Assembly (NCBI GenBank): GCA_037176885.1
Contig: JAWWNJ010000109.1
Coordinates: forward strand, 558,001 to 622,000
Length of the DNA: 64,000 nucleotides
Direction: 5' to 3'
Origin: Favolaschia claudopus
Lineage: Eukaryota; Basidiomycota; Agaricomycetes; Agaricales; Mycenaceae
Shown: piece after piece, positions 21,911 to 33,227 of the stretch
Layout: the number at the start of each line of letters is the position of its first letter
Position numbering within the stretch: the first letter of the stretch is position 1
Made by a program: the position numbers and the translations under genes
Notes under the pieces: generated by a model
What the model was told of the DNA's origin: nothing
The model's database searches: none
Seen by the model: only the letters and a program-made list of their open reading frames with translations

Positions 21911-23533
21911 ATGGAAAATTTCACTGGCCATCGCGACCCTCTTCCTCCTCTTGCCCGCTCTGCCCATATCGCACACGCAAGATATGCATTGGCACACCTT
22001 CCGGGATCGTTAGTCGACTTCGACGCTTCGCGGTATGATTTCCGCTCTGATTCAGATTAGATTATTCCGAAGTACTCATCAATTTGATCAGAATGGCAGT
22101 TGTTTTTTACTGCGTTGGGATCCTCGATCTTCTGGGCGCTCTGCAAGAAGAAACCACCGAACTCGAGCGTGTTTCCTGGCGAAATTGGATCTGGGAGCAA
22201 TATTTGGGTAGGAGCCTCCATACGAAAAACCTCAAACAAGTGTTTGATTGAGCATTGTAGGTGGAATATATGGAGCTGGCTTCCGACCGGGGCCGTTCAT
22301 GGCTGGGACTTCGGTTCGTAATTATGCCCACCAGTACTAGGAGTCAGCTATGTGCTCAATCTAGACAGGCAAACTCGGGCTATGATAGCGGCCACATCAT
22401 CATGACCTACGCCGCGCTGCTTTCGCTTGCCATGCTTCGGGACGATTTCTCCCGCTTAAATCGTCAAGGACTCCTTCGCTTTGTCGGCTCCTGTCAAAAT
22501 CGCGATGGAAGGTTCGCATTCTGTTCTCTATACATATCGACAAGTGATGCATCGCTCCCCAGTTTTTCCAACACCCCGAATGGCGGCGGCGACTCCGACC
22601 TGCGCAATCTCTATTCGGCGTTTTGTATCTGCTGCATGCTGGGAGATTGGTCGTCTATCGACGTAGAACGTGCTGTATCTTTTATAGCTTCTTGTCGTGT
22701 ACGAGAAATTCTTTGGGAGCGCTTAGCGGGGCAAATGGAAACTTTACTGATACTGAATCTAAAACAGACATACGAAGGAGGCTATGGCCAGCTACCATCT
22801 TGCGAAGCGCAGAGTAAGTAAACACTGCACCTTCGTTTTAATTCCCCACAGATTTCTGACTTGAGGTTTATCCTTCAGGCGGAACGACCTTCCTCGCCAT
22901 CGCCTCCCTACGGCTCGCACCCCCGGGCCCACGACCCGGCCCACGACTCACCCCTCAAGAAAAAGCGCGATCCGAACACTGGCTCATTCACAGCCAGGAC
23001 ACATCGGGCGGCTTTCGCGGACGCACAGGCAAACCCCCCGATGTGTGTTATTGTTTTTGGGGTGGTGCGGCTCTCAGAGTGAGTGTAGACTGGCGATGGT
23101 GTTGTTCCTCGCTTCTCAATCCAGTGTCTGATTTTCTTATTCTAATCCTAAACTCCAGATTCTTGGCGCACACGAAAAAATCAACGCTTACGCTTTCACA
23201 CAATTCATCGCTGCTTGTCAATTTCCTTTCGGTGGACTGGGTAAGGCGCCAGGTCAACCTTCTGGTAGGGTTTCTGTTTGGCCTATTTCCTTCGCTTCCT
23301 TCGGCCCTTTCCGTCAATACCACTCACTTTCTCTGATAGACCCATATCACACCTACTTTGCCCTCGCTGCTGCCGCATTGTATACACCCCGCCTCGAAGC
23401 GAGTGTACGCGCCTATGGCCAATGGGACTCAATTACCTCGGCGAATTTGAATCCGCTGTTGAATGCGACTGAGGAAACCGTCAAGTGGGCTTGGAGGCAC
23501 ATGCGTGTTGAGGATTCTGGCCGAAGGCGCTGA
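21911..23533 (+). CDS. CDC43: Geranylgeranyltransferase type I beta subunit
   Basis: About ten exons, ATG at 21911, TGA at 23531-23533. The spliced protein reads HIAHARYALAHLP, MAVVFYCVGILDLLGALQ, the repeat SGYDSGHIIMTYAALL, DSDLRNLYSAFCICCML, TYEGGYGQLPSCEAQ, GGFRGRTGKPPDVCYCFWGG and DPYHTYFALAAAALY. The alpha-alpha barrel repeats (GGYG, GGFRGR) and the zinc ligands are there: the Asp and Cys of DVCYCFW and the His of DPYHTY. With the RAM2-type alpha subunit it attaches geranylgeranyl to CaaL proteins such as Rho GTPases. The SGYDSGHI and GxxxxPDVCY context fits GGTase-I better than farnesyltransferase beta (RAM1). Frame intact. Confidence 0.9.
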
Positions 23534-23800
23534 TAAGCAGTCTTATTTTATGGGGTTAAGTAATTCCTGTTAATTTTGGGTCGAATTGCATCCTCTGGTC
23601 TTCCTTTGGCGGTTTCGAACCAAGTTGAATTTACATTCGGTGTCCCGTTTCCGCATTCCGAAAGCGGTCTCCCACTCCACGTGCGCACGCTGACTTGAGA
23701 TGATTGTAATGCTGACGCCTGGGAATGACACGCTCTTATAAGGCAACTATTTCTTTCGCATTTTGCTTCTTACTCATTCCTTGCTCACTGCCTCCATTGC

Positions 23801-25304
23801 ATGCAATATAAAGGCATACTCTGGACAGTTTCCCTCATTGTATTCTCTTTAGCCGCATACTTCGCAAGCCCAACGCAAAACTCACTGAAATCGACAATGT
23901 CTGCGCCCATATCGGCCTCAATCACTCGTTCCGTGACGAAGAAGGTGTTCGCCGTAGAGACTCCAGAGGGTGTCGGGGCAATGGGTGAGTCTACTCAAAC
24001 TTACGCGGAATCGATCTCTGACTTGGTCTTTCTAGTTCGCAGAAGTATTGGATCCGGAGCCTGTTCGTCTTGTTGTTTTGCATTCATGCAAAGACTGAGG
24101 GTGATCCAGTGCGGAATCTGACGCCATTTCTCATGCTGGATCATTTTCATGCGTAGGTCGTGTTGTGCTATTTACTGCTGCGTTCGTTGAAATTTGCCTT
24201 CTAGCAAGAGTGGAGCTTTCCCTGACCACCCACACCGCGGTCAATCAACTATCACATACGCGAGTCTTTCCCTTGTAACTGAATCATTGCGTGAATTGAC
24301 TTTGATTTTTAGATGATCCAAGGGTACCACATCTTTTCTTGACCTCTGGCACTTCTTAATAACCGTCTCCCTACTAGATCCAGCAGCCACGAAGATTCAG
24401 TCGGGCACAAAGGCATCATCGAAACCGGCGGCGTGCAATGGATGGTAGCCGTGCGTCTTTCTTCTTCGAGTCCTCTCCAACCCATCAATCCACTCATCTA
24501 AATCTTCAGGGCCGCGGTATAATGCACTCTGAAATTCCTTTGAGTGGTGACGGCCGCCCAGACCCCATCGGTCTCCAACTCTGGGTCAACCTCCCGAAAC
24601 AGTACAAAATGGTTGAACCTTCGTACCAGGAACTCAGTGCTTCAGGCATCCCCACTGCATACCCCGAAGGTCCTGACGGTCCTGTGAAAGTCAAGGTGAT
24701 CAGCGGGAAGAGCCACGGTGTCGAGTCGCCCGTACGACCGCTCGGAGGGTGCTGGTATTTCCACTATATATTTTCGAAGGATCAAGTTAGCGTATTCCAG
24801 GATCTACGTACGTACCTCTTCATCTCCTTCTTCTAGCTGCCGGCGGAATTTTTAACGTTGGAATCGGATAGCTGCGGGATGGACGGCGTTCATCTACATT
24901 CTCAAAGGGACGCTACTCGTTGGACGCGACTCTGTGTCGCAAGAACAGTTTCACACTCTCGTGTTGTCTGCGGACCAGAATGAGACGGGGATATTGCTCA
25001 AGTCCGGATCGGCGGATACGGAGTTTATGTTGGTCAGTTCGTCGTCAATCTTTCTGACAATTCTCCTTTCTCACTCTATGTTAGGCCGCTGCTGAGCCTA
25101 TCGACGAGCCTATCGTCCAGTATGGGCCATTTGTGATGAACACCCAGGACGAGATAATGCAGACATTGAGAGATTGTGAGTGTTCAGGTTCCATGGTATG
25201 TATAAACCTTGATTCTCACTGCTAACCGATTTGTTCCAGACCGAGAAGGCCGCAATGGATTCGAGACAGCTCATACCTGGAAGAGCAAGAATGCGCACGA
25301 ATGA
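23801..25304 (+). CDS. Pirin family protein
   Basis: About nine exons ending TGA at 25302-25304. Two in-frame starts: 23801 adds a hydrophobic leader ([17 protein letters not shown]), 23897 gives the usual start [17 protein letters not shown]. Conserved blocks follow: [100 protein letters not shown] and [19 protein letters not shown]. The iron ligands of this cupin (His-His of HPHRG, His and Glu of MHSE) are present. Pirins are nuclear iron-binding cofactors, some with quercetinase activity. An 11-nt exon (24313-24323) encodes MIQG, preceded by a probable GC-AG intron. Confidence 0.9.
24260..24377 (+). other. Pirin microexon (24313-24323) with flanking introns, upstream donor GC
   Basis: After ATCACATAC the bases GCGAGT act as donor of a 53-nt intron ending TTTTTAG at 24312; the 11-nt exon ATGATCCAAGG follows, then a GTACCA donor and an intron ending CTACTAG at 24377. 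The product TITYMIQGSSSHEDS matches the pirin consensus. A GT donor at 24275 is also in frame but would leave a 38-nt intron and insert ASLSL. Confidence 0.6.
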
Positions 25305-25885
25305 ATGTATTTCATTGCTACTGTATCATATTATACCATAGTTCAGATGTCCTGGTTCTGAACCAAGTTGCGTTTTCGAAAGCCGAGATTTCCTGGTCGG
25401 CCGGCGCCTAATCGGCGACTGGAATTGAGCCGAAATGTTAACCAGGGTTTAATCTGTATGGTGCAGGTACCTAGGGCAATGCAGATTGAGATACCTCGCG
25501 TTTTGAAACACCGTAAGTTCGCGGAATCATGCAGCATGCGCAGTCTGAGCCCGAATCACTGCCCGAGCCGCCGATCCGACATCACTGGCATTGGGATATT
25601 CAACCCAAGGTTCGAACTGCACTTTAATAAACAAAATTCTTGTTTGGTGGGGCCGGGACCATGTAAGGAAACCTCGCATAGTGAAGACGAAAATGCCTCC
25701 ATTATCGATTTCAAGTAGGTTTTCTTATCTTACGCGGTGCGCGTTCCGCAGTTCACGATTTTTTGAACACAGTAAGCACTGCCCCTAATATTTGCCGATC
25801 GCTGCGGTTCATCAGGGACATCTTCAGCGCTGCAGCACCCAAACCCTATAAAAGTGTAAAGACCGCAGCTTGTTGAAGCATCACA
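25305..25885 (+). other. Intergenic, no gene seen
   Basis: Contains the promoter of the acetyltransferase; a CCTATAAAAG element at about 25845, some 40 bp before its ATG, is a fair TATA-box candidate. No coding sequence recognised. Confidence 0.4.
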
Positions 25886-26674
25886 ATGTCTGCCCCACAA
25901 TATGCATACTCCACACAAGCTTTGCCATCTCCACGAACCAGTAGCTCTCCTCCCCCTAACATTGAATCCATCGCGAATCATTACGCTACCCTACGACTGG
26001 AGGGCCTTCAGACTTTCCCAAATGCATTCGGCTCATCGTATGCGATCGAGAGCACTTTTACTCTAGCCGAATGGGTCAGCAGAGTCTGGAGAGACGATGC
26101 CGTCGTTCTCGTCTGTATAGCCCATCCAGTTTCGGGTTCAGACTCCAATACAAGCACCAGTGCAGCAGCAGCCCAGTCAAGCTTGGAGGGTCAATGGGTC
26201 GGGAGCGCAATTCTGCGCGGCCCAATGCCAGCACACGAATATGCACTTCCACCACAAAGCGGCGCTCCTCCCTTTGGCAGCGACGACACCGAAACAAAAT
26301 GGCAGATGACAGCGGTATATGCCTCTGCCTCTCATAGAGGACGAGGTATCGGAAAGATGCTGGTACAGGCTGCGAAGGACTTCGCCAAGTCACATTCGCA
26401 TACAAGTTTGCAACCGGGATTGGCAATCTTACCACGGCCCACGAAGTTACGCATCAGGGCGATAATTCACCCAGACAATCTGAAAGTGTTGTCGCTGTAT
26501 GAAGGCGCCGGATTCGTGGATGTTGGCCGAATCAATGGAAAAGAAGCCTATCGGACGAACGGCGATTCTGCGTTTTGGGAGATGAAGCTGCAAACTCTTA
26601 GTGAGGAGATGAAGGTGTATTGGTCAACTGCATACGTCGGAGTGGTTCTAGAATGGAAGGGGGAGATCGAATAG
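25886..26674 (+). CDS. GNAT-family N-acetyltransferase
   Basis: Single exon of 262 codons from ATG 25886. The N-terminal Ser/Pro-rich part precedes the GNAT fold: beta strands around VLVCIAHPV and WVGSAILRG, then motif A WQMTAVYASASHRGRGIGKML with the acetyl-CoA-binding RGRGIG loop, and motif B around LRIRAIIHPDNLKVLSLYEGAGF. It would move acetyl from acetyl-CoA to an amine; the substrate cannot be read. The family has many small-molecule and some protein acetyltransferases. A TATA-like element lies just upstream. No damage seen. Confidence 0.85.
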   Translation: MSAPQYAYSTQALPSPRTSSSPPPNIESIANHYATLRLEGLQTFPNAFGSSYAIESTFTLAEWVSRVWRDDAVVLVCIAHPVSGSDSNTSTSAAAAQSSLEGQWVGSAILRGPMPAHEYALPPQSGAPPFGSDDTETKWQMTAVYASASHRGRGIGKMLVQAAKDFAKSHSHTSLQPGLAILPRPTKLRIRAIIHPDNLKVLSLYEGAGFVDVGRINGKEAYRTNGDSAFWEMKLQTLSEEMKVYWSTAYVGVVLEWKGEIE

Positions 26675-27287
26675 AGCAGGTCTTGAGAGTAGATGCGGTG
26701 GGAATCTCGGATGCATTGGCATATGCAGAGAATAGTACTTCATGTAATCTCGGGCTGCGTAGAAGGAAATCAAGAATCCATTTCTGTCTGTGAATTTGGA
26801 AAATGATTGCAGCAGTAGATGTTGAGAGTTTCTGCACAATGTCACAAGGACCATTGGATGCGTTGGAGTCCGGCAAAAAGCAGTTGAGTGGACCGGGCCG
26901 CCATGCGCAGGAGAGACATGCCAAAGACTCTTCAAATGTCGAAGAAGTCGAAGGTCGAAAGGTTTACCGGCGGCAAGTCTCTGCTGCCCATAGTCCCGAG
27001 CGCGTGCAAGAATAGCATTTGACCGGCGACCTTCTTCAAAATTAAAGGCTACCTCGCAAGAACTGCCAAGGGAATTCTTCGAGGCTTGCTTCGAAGACTT
27101 CCCTTTGACATGTCGGAACTCGTCCCTCGTGTAAAATTAGATACCCTCTTCATGCGCAACGCCAAAGTACGGGTAGTACCGTGTTGTATGCCCTCGCCCC
27201 TGTCGCGTCGTGTGAATGAAAGAGAAATAGACACAATCAGCCACAACTATCATCCCATACAAACGTACACTTGCGGTGCCGAAGAGC
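26675..27287. other. Convergent intergenic region, no gene seen
   Basis: Between the 3' ends of the acetyltransferase and DML1. Presumably 3' untranslated sequence; reading frames here are short and unlike proteins. Confidence 0.45.
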
Positions 27288-29385
27288 TCATTCTTCGTCT
27301 TCTCCATGTACATCCGAGTCAGAGTCTAGCTCGCCGCCCGCATTATCATGAAGTGTCCAAAAATCGTTGACCAAATCTCCCAATTCCTCGAGTTCGATGC
27401 CAGTCTTCTCAAGTGAAATCCTTCGGCGGAAGCCATCCTCGAGGAACTTGGCGTACCCGGAGAAGAAGCCTGAGGCACCACTTGTTGCACCAAGGGAAGA
27501 GAAGACAGTCGTCGAACGTGGACGTGACAAAACTTCAGGCGGCCCGCTGCCCGCCTGCGCCTCGGGGGAACTGAAAAATGCAGGGAATGATGTCGGTAGA
27601 GGATATGCCGCAGCGTGAGTACTAGAGAATCATGATAAGTGGAAAAACAAAAGAAAAACGGGTGTATTGAGGCCGCTCCAAGGATGTACCTAGAAGCGGC
27701 AGTTTCATCGAAACCAAAGGTGTTGCGCCATTCATTATACGATGTGATATCCGAGGGGGAGAACCCTCTCGTGACATCTCGACGACTAAATAGGGTTGAT
27801 TGCTGAAGAGAAAAAAGCGTGATAAGTATAGTTTCAAGCCAGAAAATTGGCGTACCGAGATAGAAGTGTAGGAAGAAAAATTATAGATGCGGCGGTCCAG
27901 CTCCGGAGCGCTGGCATGGGGAAACACACCACTCAGCTCCGCAAACGGAACGGCGGTCTTCCACGAAAGTTGAGCTGACAGACTTGAAACGTCGTCTGTG
28001 GTGGATTTCAGTCTACTCAGAAGTAAATTTACGGAGTGGCATAAATGGGACGCAGCACTTACCGTAAGGGGAGTGTTGCGGACTCAATATGGGCGGACAA
28101 GATTGCAGACGTATGATATGCATGTGCCGTCTGTGGCGGCGGAAATAAGAGATGGAAAAACAAAATATGTGACATACGCTGGCCTGGATATAAGGATTCC
28201 TGCACACTTCATCTGTCCATGTCGCTGGAGACCAAATTGGAACTGTCATGAAGGACATTTCGCTCATGCTCCGCAACGCCAGGGCATCATTGATCACTTT
28301 GCGAACTCCCAATCCGTTCTAAACCAAGTCAGGTCATTTAAAAAGGTAGTATAACAGGCTTCACGTCTGTCAGTTTCAAAGGAACTGCATCCGAGAGTAA
28401 CGGCCAGGAAAGCAAGGGAAGTTTAGCAAAGTCGTCGCGCACAGCTGTTAAGAGAGCATCAACAAAGGAACCAAATGTCATTGTATCGTGCATAAGCTGG
28501 ATTCCCTGCAAATACTGTGGGTGAATAGTATCAAGAGCGCGTCCTGAATATTAAGCACCTGTATCGTATCACATTCCTCCAAGAATAATCTCAAAGGCCC
28601 CTCCATGAGTCCTGTCTCCTACCGTGGCGCATCAGACAAAGGAGTCACGACGCGATAAAAGGTCATATACTTCATTATACCGTGTAAACATGTCCTGTCC
28701 GGCATTCCAGCCGCCTGACCCTCCACCGTCCCACTGAGGCGGGTCTGGGACTTTTTGTATCGTTCGGGGAACGTAATACACGCGATTAAAATCCGACCAA
28801 TATCGAATATCTTCAAGCTGAACGGCCGAAGCTTCATGCCCAGCATCTACGTCCGACGCTTCCAAATCAATCTGATACCGACTCTTGGTGACGAGTTGCT
28901 GCTTGTATTCAATGGGATTCTCGGACCTTTGGAAAACCGATTAAAAGTATAGTCTGGTCCGAAAAAATGGCGCGAACCACAGAATTTGTTCATCTGCATG
29001 CCCATCCATGCCGAACAGTGCATTGGCTTGGTTGAGTGTACCGAATTGGGCTCCAGAATTCGAAGTTCAGGGCGCGTGGGGAGATGCGACAAACGGGTTA
29101 CCAACCTTTGTGATCAAATGCTAGGAGACGGGGGCAGAACGTCGGCTCATTCTTGAGACAAGATCATGTCATAAACGGAGAAAATAAAATATCGGAAAGC
29201 CGCACTTTTTGGTTTAGTCCTTCCCGGAAAGAAAGTGAGTGGTTGACGGTGGAGTGGCCGCCCGAACTCGAAGGGTCTTCTGCTTCTTCTTCATCGTACG
29301 TGAAATAGCTTTCTTGTGTATTCCAGAAGTGAGTTCCGATGTAATTCGCCTGTGTTCCGGCTTGGATATACAGAATTTCTTTCAT
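27288..29385 (-). CDS. DML1: DML1/Misato, tubulin-like mitochondrial inheritance protein
   Basis: About ten exons, ATG at 29385, TGA at 27290-27288. The start MKEILYIQAGTQANYIGTHF followed by WNTQESYF is the Misato segment II signature. Then FREGLNQK, PRLLAFDHK, QFGTLNQANALFG, YQIDLE, the tubulin-like RYWSDFNRVYYVPRTI, TRYNE, MEGPLRLFLEECDTIQG, FGSFVDALL, GLGVRKVINDALALRSM, and a C-terminal stretch FFSGYAKFLEDGFRRRIS followed by an acidic end. DML1 is essential in yeast and needed for inheritance of mitochondria and mtDNA; it acts at mitochondria. Every junction I tested splices in frame, including one beside a run of five G on the plus strand. Full length. Confidence 0.92.
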
Positions 29386-29849
29386 CGCAAAAACTTCGAG
29401 GCGGTCAACTGGAAGGCCGTAACGTCACGGTCACACGAATCTCACCTTATCCGCTTCTCGGACCGACGGGCCGGCAGCACCTTTTTTCAACCCACCCGCG
29501 CAGCGACATAATTGCGCGCAGTTGGAATTGCAGTTAAAGCCGCTATTCGGACAAGCCACAGACTTGACATGGGACAGAATAAGCGTCTACAAATCTTGAT
29601 GTCTACACTGCCAAAGTGCCGACATGATGCCGCCATCTGGCGCGGTCACCTTGCTGACGGCTGCTTCGGAGGATGGGTCCAGGAGGTGTAGGGCTAGCAC
29701 GCAGCTGGAAAGCTCAGGTGGTAGGCGTGGGCCTGCCAGCCATCCCCCAGCCCGATAACTCCTGGTTTGCAGCACACATTGAAGCTGCTGACCATCTGTA
29801 CATGATGACTGTATCTAAAAAAATATCATTGATAAAACTACGTCTAACG

Positions 29850-29925
29850 AAAAATCGAACGTTCAGGTAGTCTCGAACCCAGACGTTATGAGCAGCAGCC
29901 ACTCGCGCTCTGCGAGCGCTACCGC
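29850..29925 (-). tRNA. tRNA-like element, CAT in a possible anticodon loop (degenerate)
   Basis: On the minus strand the sequence reads GGTAGCGCTCGCAGAGCGCG, then a CTCATAA loop (anticodon CAT with T before it), then GGTTCGAGACT, close to a pol III B box, and CTACC able to pair with the leading GGTAG. Five T follow soon after. The anticodon and T stems pair poorly, so this is probably a pseudo-tRNA or tRNA-derived repeat, not a working tRNA-Met. Confidence 0.3.
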
Positions 29926-32065
29926 AATAGGCAATGTTGAGATGTCGAGATGATAGCGAGGCAGAATGATGGAAAAATTTGATCGTGGCTACTGCTCTAT
30001 AACGTCTGGTGTAATTTAGCCGTAAACCTTGCGCTCGATGTCACGCTGTCATTATTCCCCGCGAGAGCGTGACATTCTGCTTTTCTGCTTGCTTGGGCCT
30101 CCTGGGCAGTCTTTACTTGCAATTATATTGCCATTAGCTTTGAAGCATACATACTTCATTCCTTCAAGAAAAATTCACCCCACCGTGTGCTCTTTAGTGA
30201 AAATCTTGGTGGTTAATGGCTCAGATTTGCTTGAATTTGCATGCAGAAAAATAGGATCAAATATTCTACACAAAGAAGGATTTGTGGTGCCTTTTGCTGA
30301 CTATTTCTTGCAGCTTGAAGCGCTGTTCGAGTTCAATTGTTTTGGTAGGTCACGGTGTTACAGAGTGTTACGAATGTGACCGATGTCACCGAGCGCAAGG
30401 TCCGCGGTTAAACTGCACCAGATCTTATAGGGATGATGTTGCTGGTGATTTGTTTGATGTCTCTGCCCCGGCCATCATCCCGAAAGATCTGGAGCCGAGA
30501 TTAACGTTCAGGCCGTTTAGGATCCGTTGACGAGAGTGGTCGGGACGAGTTTCCTCAAAATCCAAGTCATCGTAGAGGTTTGCACGTGCTTTGGTCCGTG
30601 CGCATGTTGATTTCTGATATCGATCATCTCCGTCTCACGCCGTCGCGACTTGCTCATAACCGCCACTATCCCTCCTCCCCACGTCCCATCCAGCCCTCCT
30701 CGTTGCTTCTCAGGGGTCTCCCCTTGCCCTGACGCCCCAAAGCAGCAAGATCCACACTTGTGGCGTCACTCTAAGGCTTGTCGTCCTAATCTCAAGACTC
30801 TCGCAAGCTTGCGCGCACGCGTTTGTACCACTGCCGTAGCTCGCTTTCAAGCTAGTCCTAGGTCCCTCTGTCAAGTTACTGTTGTCCAAACTTTGTCGAC
30901 GCAAACTGCTCTTCCCTATACTCAAATACTCAAGCAGCTAATGTCTTCGAATCTGCAACGCCCTGGAGTCCCTCAACGCTTTCAAGCCGCTCAAAATTTC
31001 GAAGTCGTTCAAGCTGATCAATGACAAGCTGCTCAGGAAGGGCTCGAGGTCGCTCGCCGCTTTCAAGTCGACTCAGGCCTTGAAGTCGCTCGGTCATGTC
31101 TCGAAGTCATTCAACGTCGTGAAGATACCCAATCACTGAAGCTTTTCGAGGTGGAGACGGATTATGAGCTAGTCGTACATAACTGTTGGGACACTGCTTA
31201 GGTGTGTTTCATGGCCAATTACGGCTTACCCTACTCAATAGCTCACGCAGTTTGCAGATGATTAAACTTTCGTCGACCATCTCCCCCAACCTGAGCTGCT
31301 TAACGACGACACGCGCAACAACACAACGCCTGTGTGTCGACTCGGACTCTCTCCACTGTTTCTATTCATCCTTTCTGCACGCGGCGTAGCGCGTAATGGG
31401 ACCGGCGGCGGACGATGGCGAGTACTAAGGTTCTTAAACACTGCTTCTATAGGTAGTATATGTATGCCCCGCTCCCAATACATTATATTCATCGTGTCAT
31501 TTTGAATTTATATGGTTCAGCCCAACAGCCGCAAAGGCGCCCCGTAATCAGCCGAACTTCCAGCTGAGCACCAGCCAAGCCTGGGGTCATGCTGGACCCA
31601 TTGAAGACCGAAGCTGGGATCCAGCAGACTGTCGGCTGGAATCCAGTCTCCTTCAATATCTGGTCCACATCTCGCCTCCAGCTCAAGGCCACGTGTCTGA
31701 CCATTGGCGGTGTACTGATTGCAGTGTCCCGGCATAACATCGGAGTGTATTCAACAACGCTTGTTCCTTGCCAACCTCTATTTGAATTCTACAATCGTTG
31801 GCGATGCTTGTTCCGAGCCAAATCCGTACGGGGATTGCCCAGCATCCCGCAGTTAAGCGGACCTAAGCGTTATTGATACCGACGAAGCTGCGACTTACTT
31901 CCGACGCTATGCACAGAAGCAGCGGGGACGTTTTTCTCGCACTCGAGAAAATTGTTCGGCTATGATGGTGAACCGGCTTCATTCTGTGAGGTGTATATTG
32001 TTGGACTGGAAGAGTCTTTTTTGTATTATAAGAGTGAATATTGTCCATTTGGCTATCGGAATTTA
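29926..32065. other. 2.1-kb region without recognised genes
   Basis: No frame here resembles a known family. The middle holds a degenerate CTCAAG-rich repeat (30780-31120, listed separately). The left part is AT-rich with short random frames. Confidence 0.45.
30780..31120 (+). repeat. Degenerate TTCAAG(T/C)CGCTC-type repeat tract
   Basis: Motifs such as TTTCAAGCTAG, CTCAAGCAG, TTTCAAGCCGCTCAA, GTTCAAGCTGATCAA, TTTCAAGTCGACTCA, TTGAAGTCGCTC and CTCGAAGTCATTCAA recur at irregular spacing over about 340 bp. One frame gives a Lys/Ser/Leu-rich peptide with FKSLKSL-like units, but it is short and closed by stops. Probably an eroded minisatellite; a decayed repetitive coding segment is possible. 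Confidence 0.45.
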
Positions 32066-33227
32066 TTATATTACGACACGGAAACTGTCCAAGATACGAC
32101 GATCCTCCGGGGAAAGTCGAGTTCGCCCCTGTGTGATGGTAGGTGACATGGAATGTCGTTGTAGTAGTGGAGGCCGTGGTGAGGAATGTCCTACTTGGAG
32201 GGACGATAGAGGGGGGAGAGTGACTCGTCCATTTCCCTGTCTTGAGGGCGCGGTGGGTGGAGGTAGCATTACAGGATATTCTGCGGGGGCTCGGCGGTCA
32301 TATGAAGGCAACAGACTCCCGGAAGATCTCAGTTCAAAACTGGGGCTAACCGGCGAAAGCGATCCCCGGTTAGAATCGAGCTCATCGGAGTAGGTTGAAT
32401 TGCTGCACGTCGTGCGATTGCTGGTGAACACTCCTTCGGGTACACGAATACCTCGCAGGTAGTCATAGTTGTCTACGACAGGAAGACGTGCATAATCGGC
32501 CGCCTATAAATTCGGATTTGTCTCGACGGTCATTTCGTGTTCGAGAATGCGTACCGAAAAGTAGGCTACGATGTGCCATTTACGTGTTGTGGATGCTCCT
32601 GGCATGCGAACAGTAACAGAGTAGGTCTGCTTGGTGAGCCCATTGGCTTTAGATGGACGGTCCTTTCGTTTTGGCGGTGCAGGTAAATCTATTTGCAACT
32701 CTGAAGCCTTATTGACACTGATTCCCAGAATTAAGAAACATATCTGTCAACGAAGAAGACACAACCGACCGTCGTGCAGCCTTGGCCTGCTTTTCTTCAG
32801 GAGTTGTTTCTATTTTTTCTTCGTAGAAGAGATAATCACCACGCATTCTGCTCTGCGACCTTCGATCCCGTAGCGAGATGAAATGAATTGTGAGTGGGAT
32901 GAGGAGAGGGCTCACCATCGCCGACCTTCCGTCCATCGCACCAATCCGCCTTCCTCAGAATCTTCCGATTCCTCCCATACAAAAACATTCCCGCTTTTGA
33001 GTTGTGCTCTTTCATGAGGCACGAGGCGCCGTCGAATCAGAGGAAGGATGTTCAACCGTACAGCCTCCAAAACTTTATGTGCGTCAGCCGCATCACGGAT
33101 GTCTAGTTGGACGAAGCAATTGATCAGGGCCAGCAGCAGGTAGGTCAAAGAATGTTGCCATACGAAGAGCAGGATGAGTAACGTAGGGCCCTGGAGTAGG
33201 TTCGTTTATACCCGGGCGAAAGGACAT
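32066..33227 (-). CDS. WOPR-domain (Gti1/Pac2 family) transcription regulator
   Basis: Five exons, ATG at 33227 (MSFRPGINEPTPGPYVTH), TAA at 32068-32066. Exon 2 has IRDAADAHKVLEAVRLNILP, RRRLVPHERAQLKSGNVFVW and LVRWTEGRRW; exon 3 SQSRMRGDYLFYEEK; exon 4 RKDRPSKANGLTKQTYSV and RKWHIVAYFS; exon 5 ARLPVVDNYDYLRGIRVPEG and VFTSNR. Together these form the two halves of the WOPR DNA-binding domain. Relatives (Wor1, Ryp1, Sge1, Gti1, Pac2) control morphological switching, conidiation or sexual development in ascomycetes. The rest of exon 5 is a Ser/Pro-rich tail ending LSPEDRRILDSFRVVI. This is a compact version, with a short N-terminus and short acidic loop (EESEDSEEGG). Confidence 0.9.

Noticed and set aside
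24260..24312. GT donor at 24275 for the pirin intron as first choice
   Set aside because: It leaves a 38-nt intron and inserts five residues into a conserved block; the GC donor fits better, though the GT use is kept as a possible isoform.
29100..29150. Apparent frameshift in DML1 at PRLLAFDHK
   Set aside because: Came from miscounting a G run; the plus strand has five G and the frame is intact.
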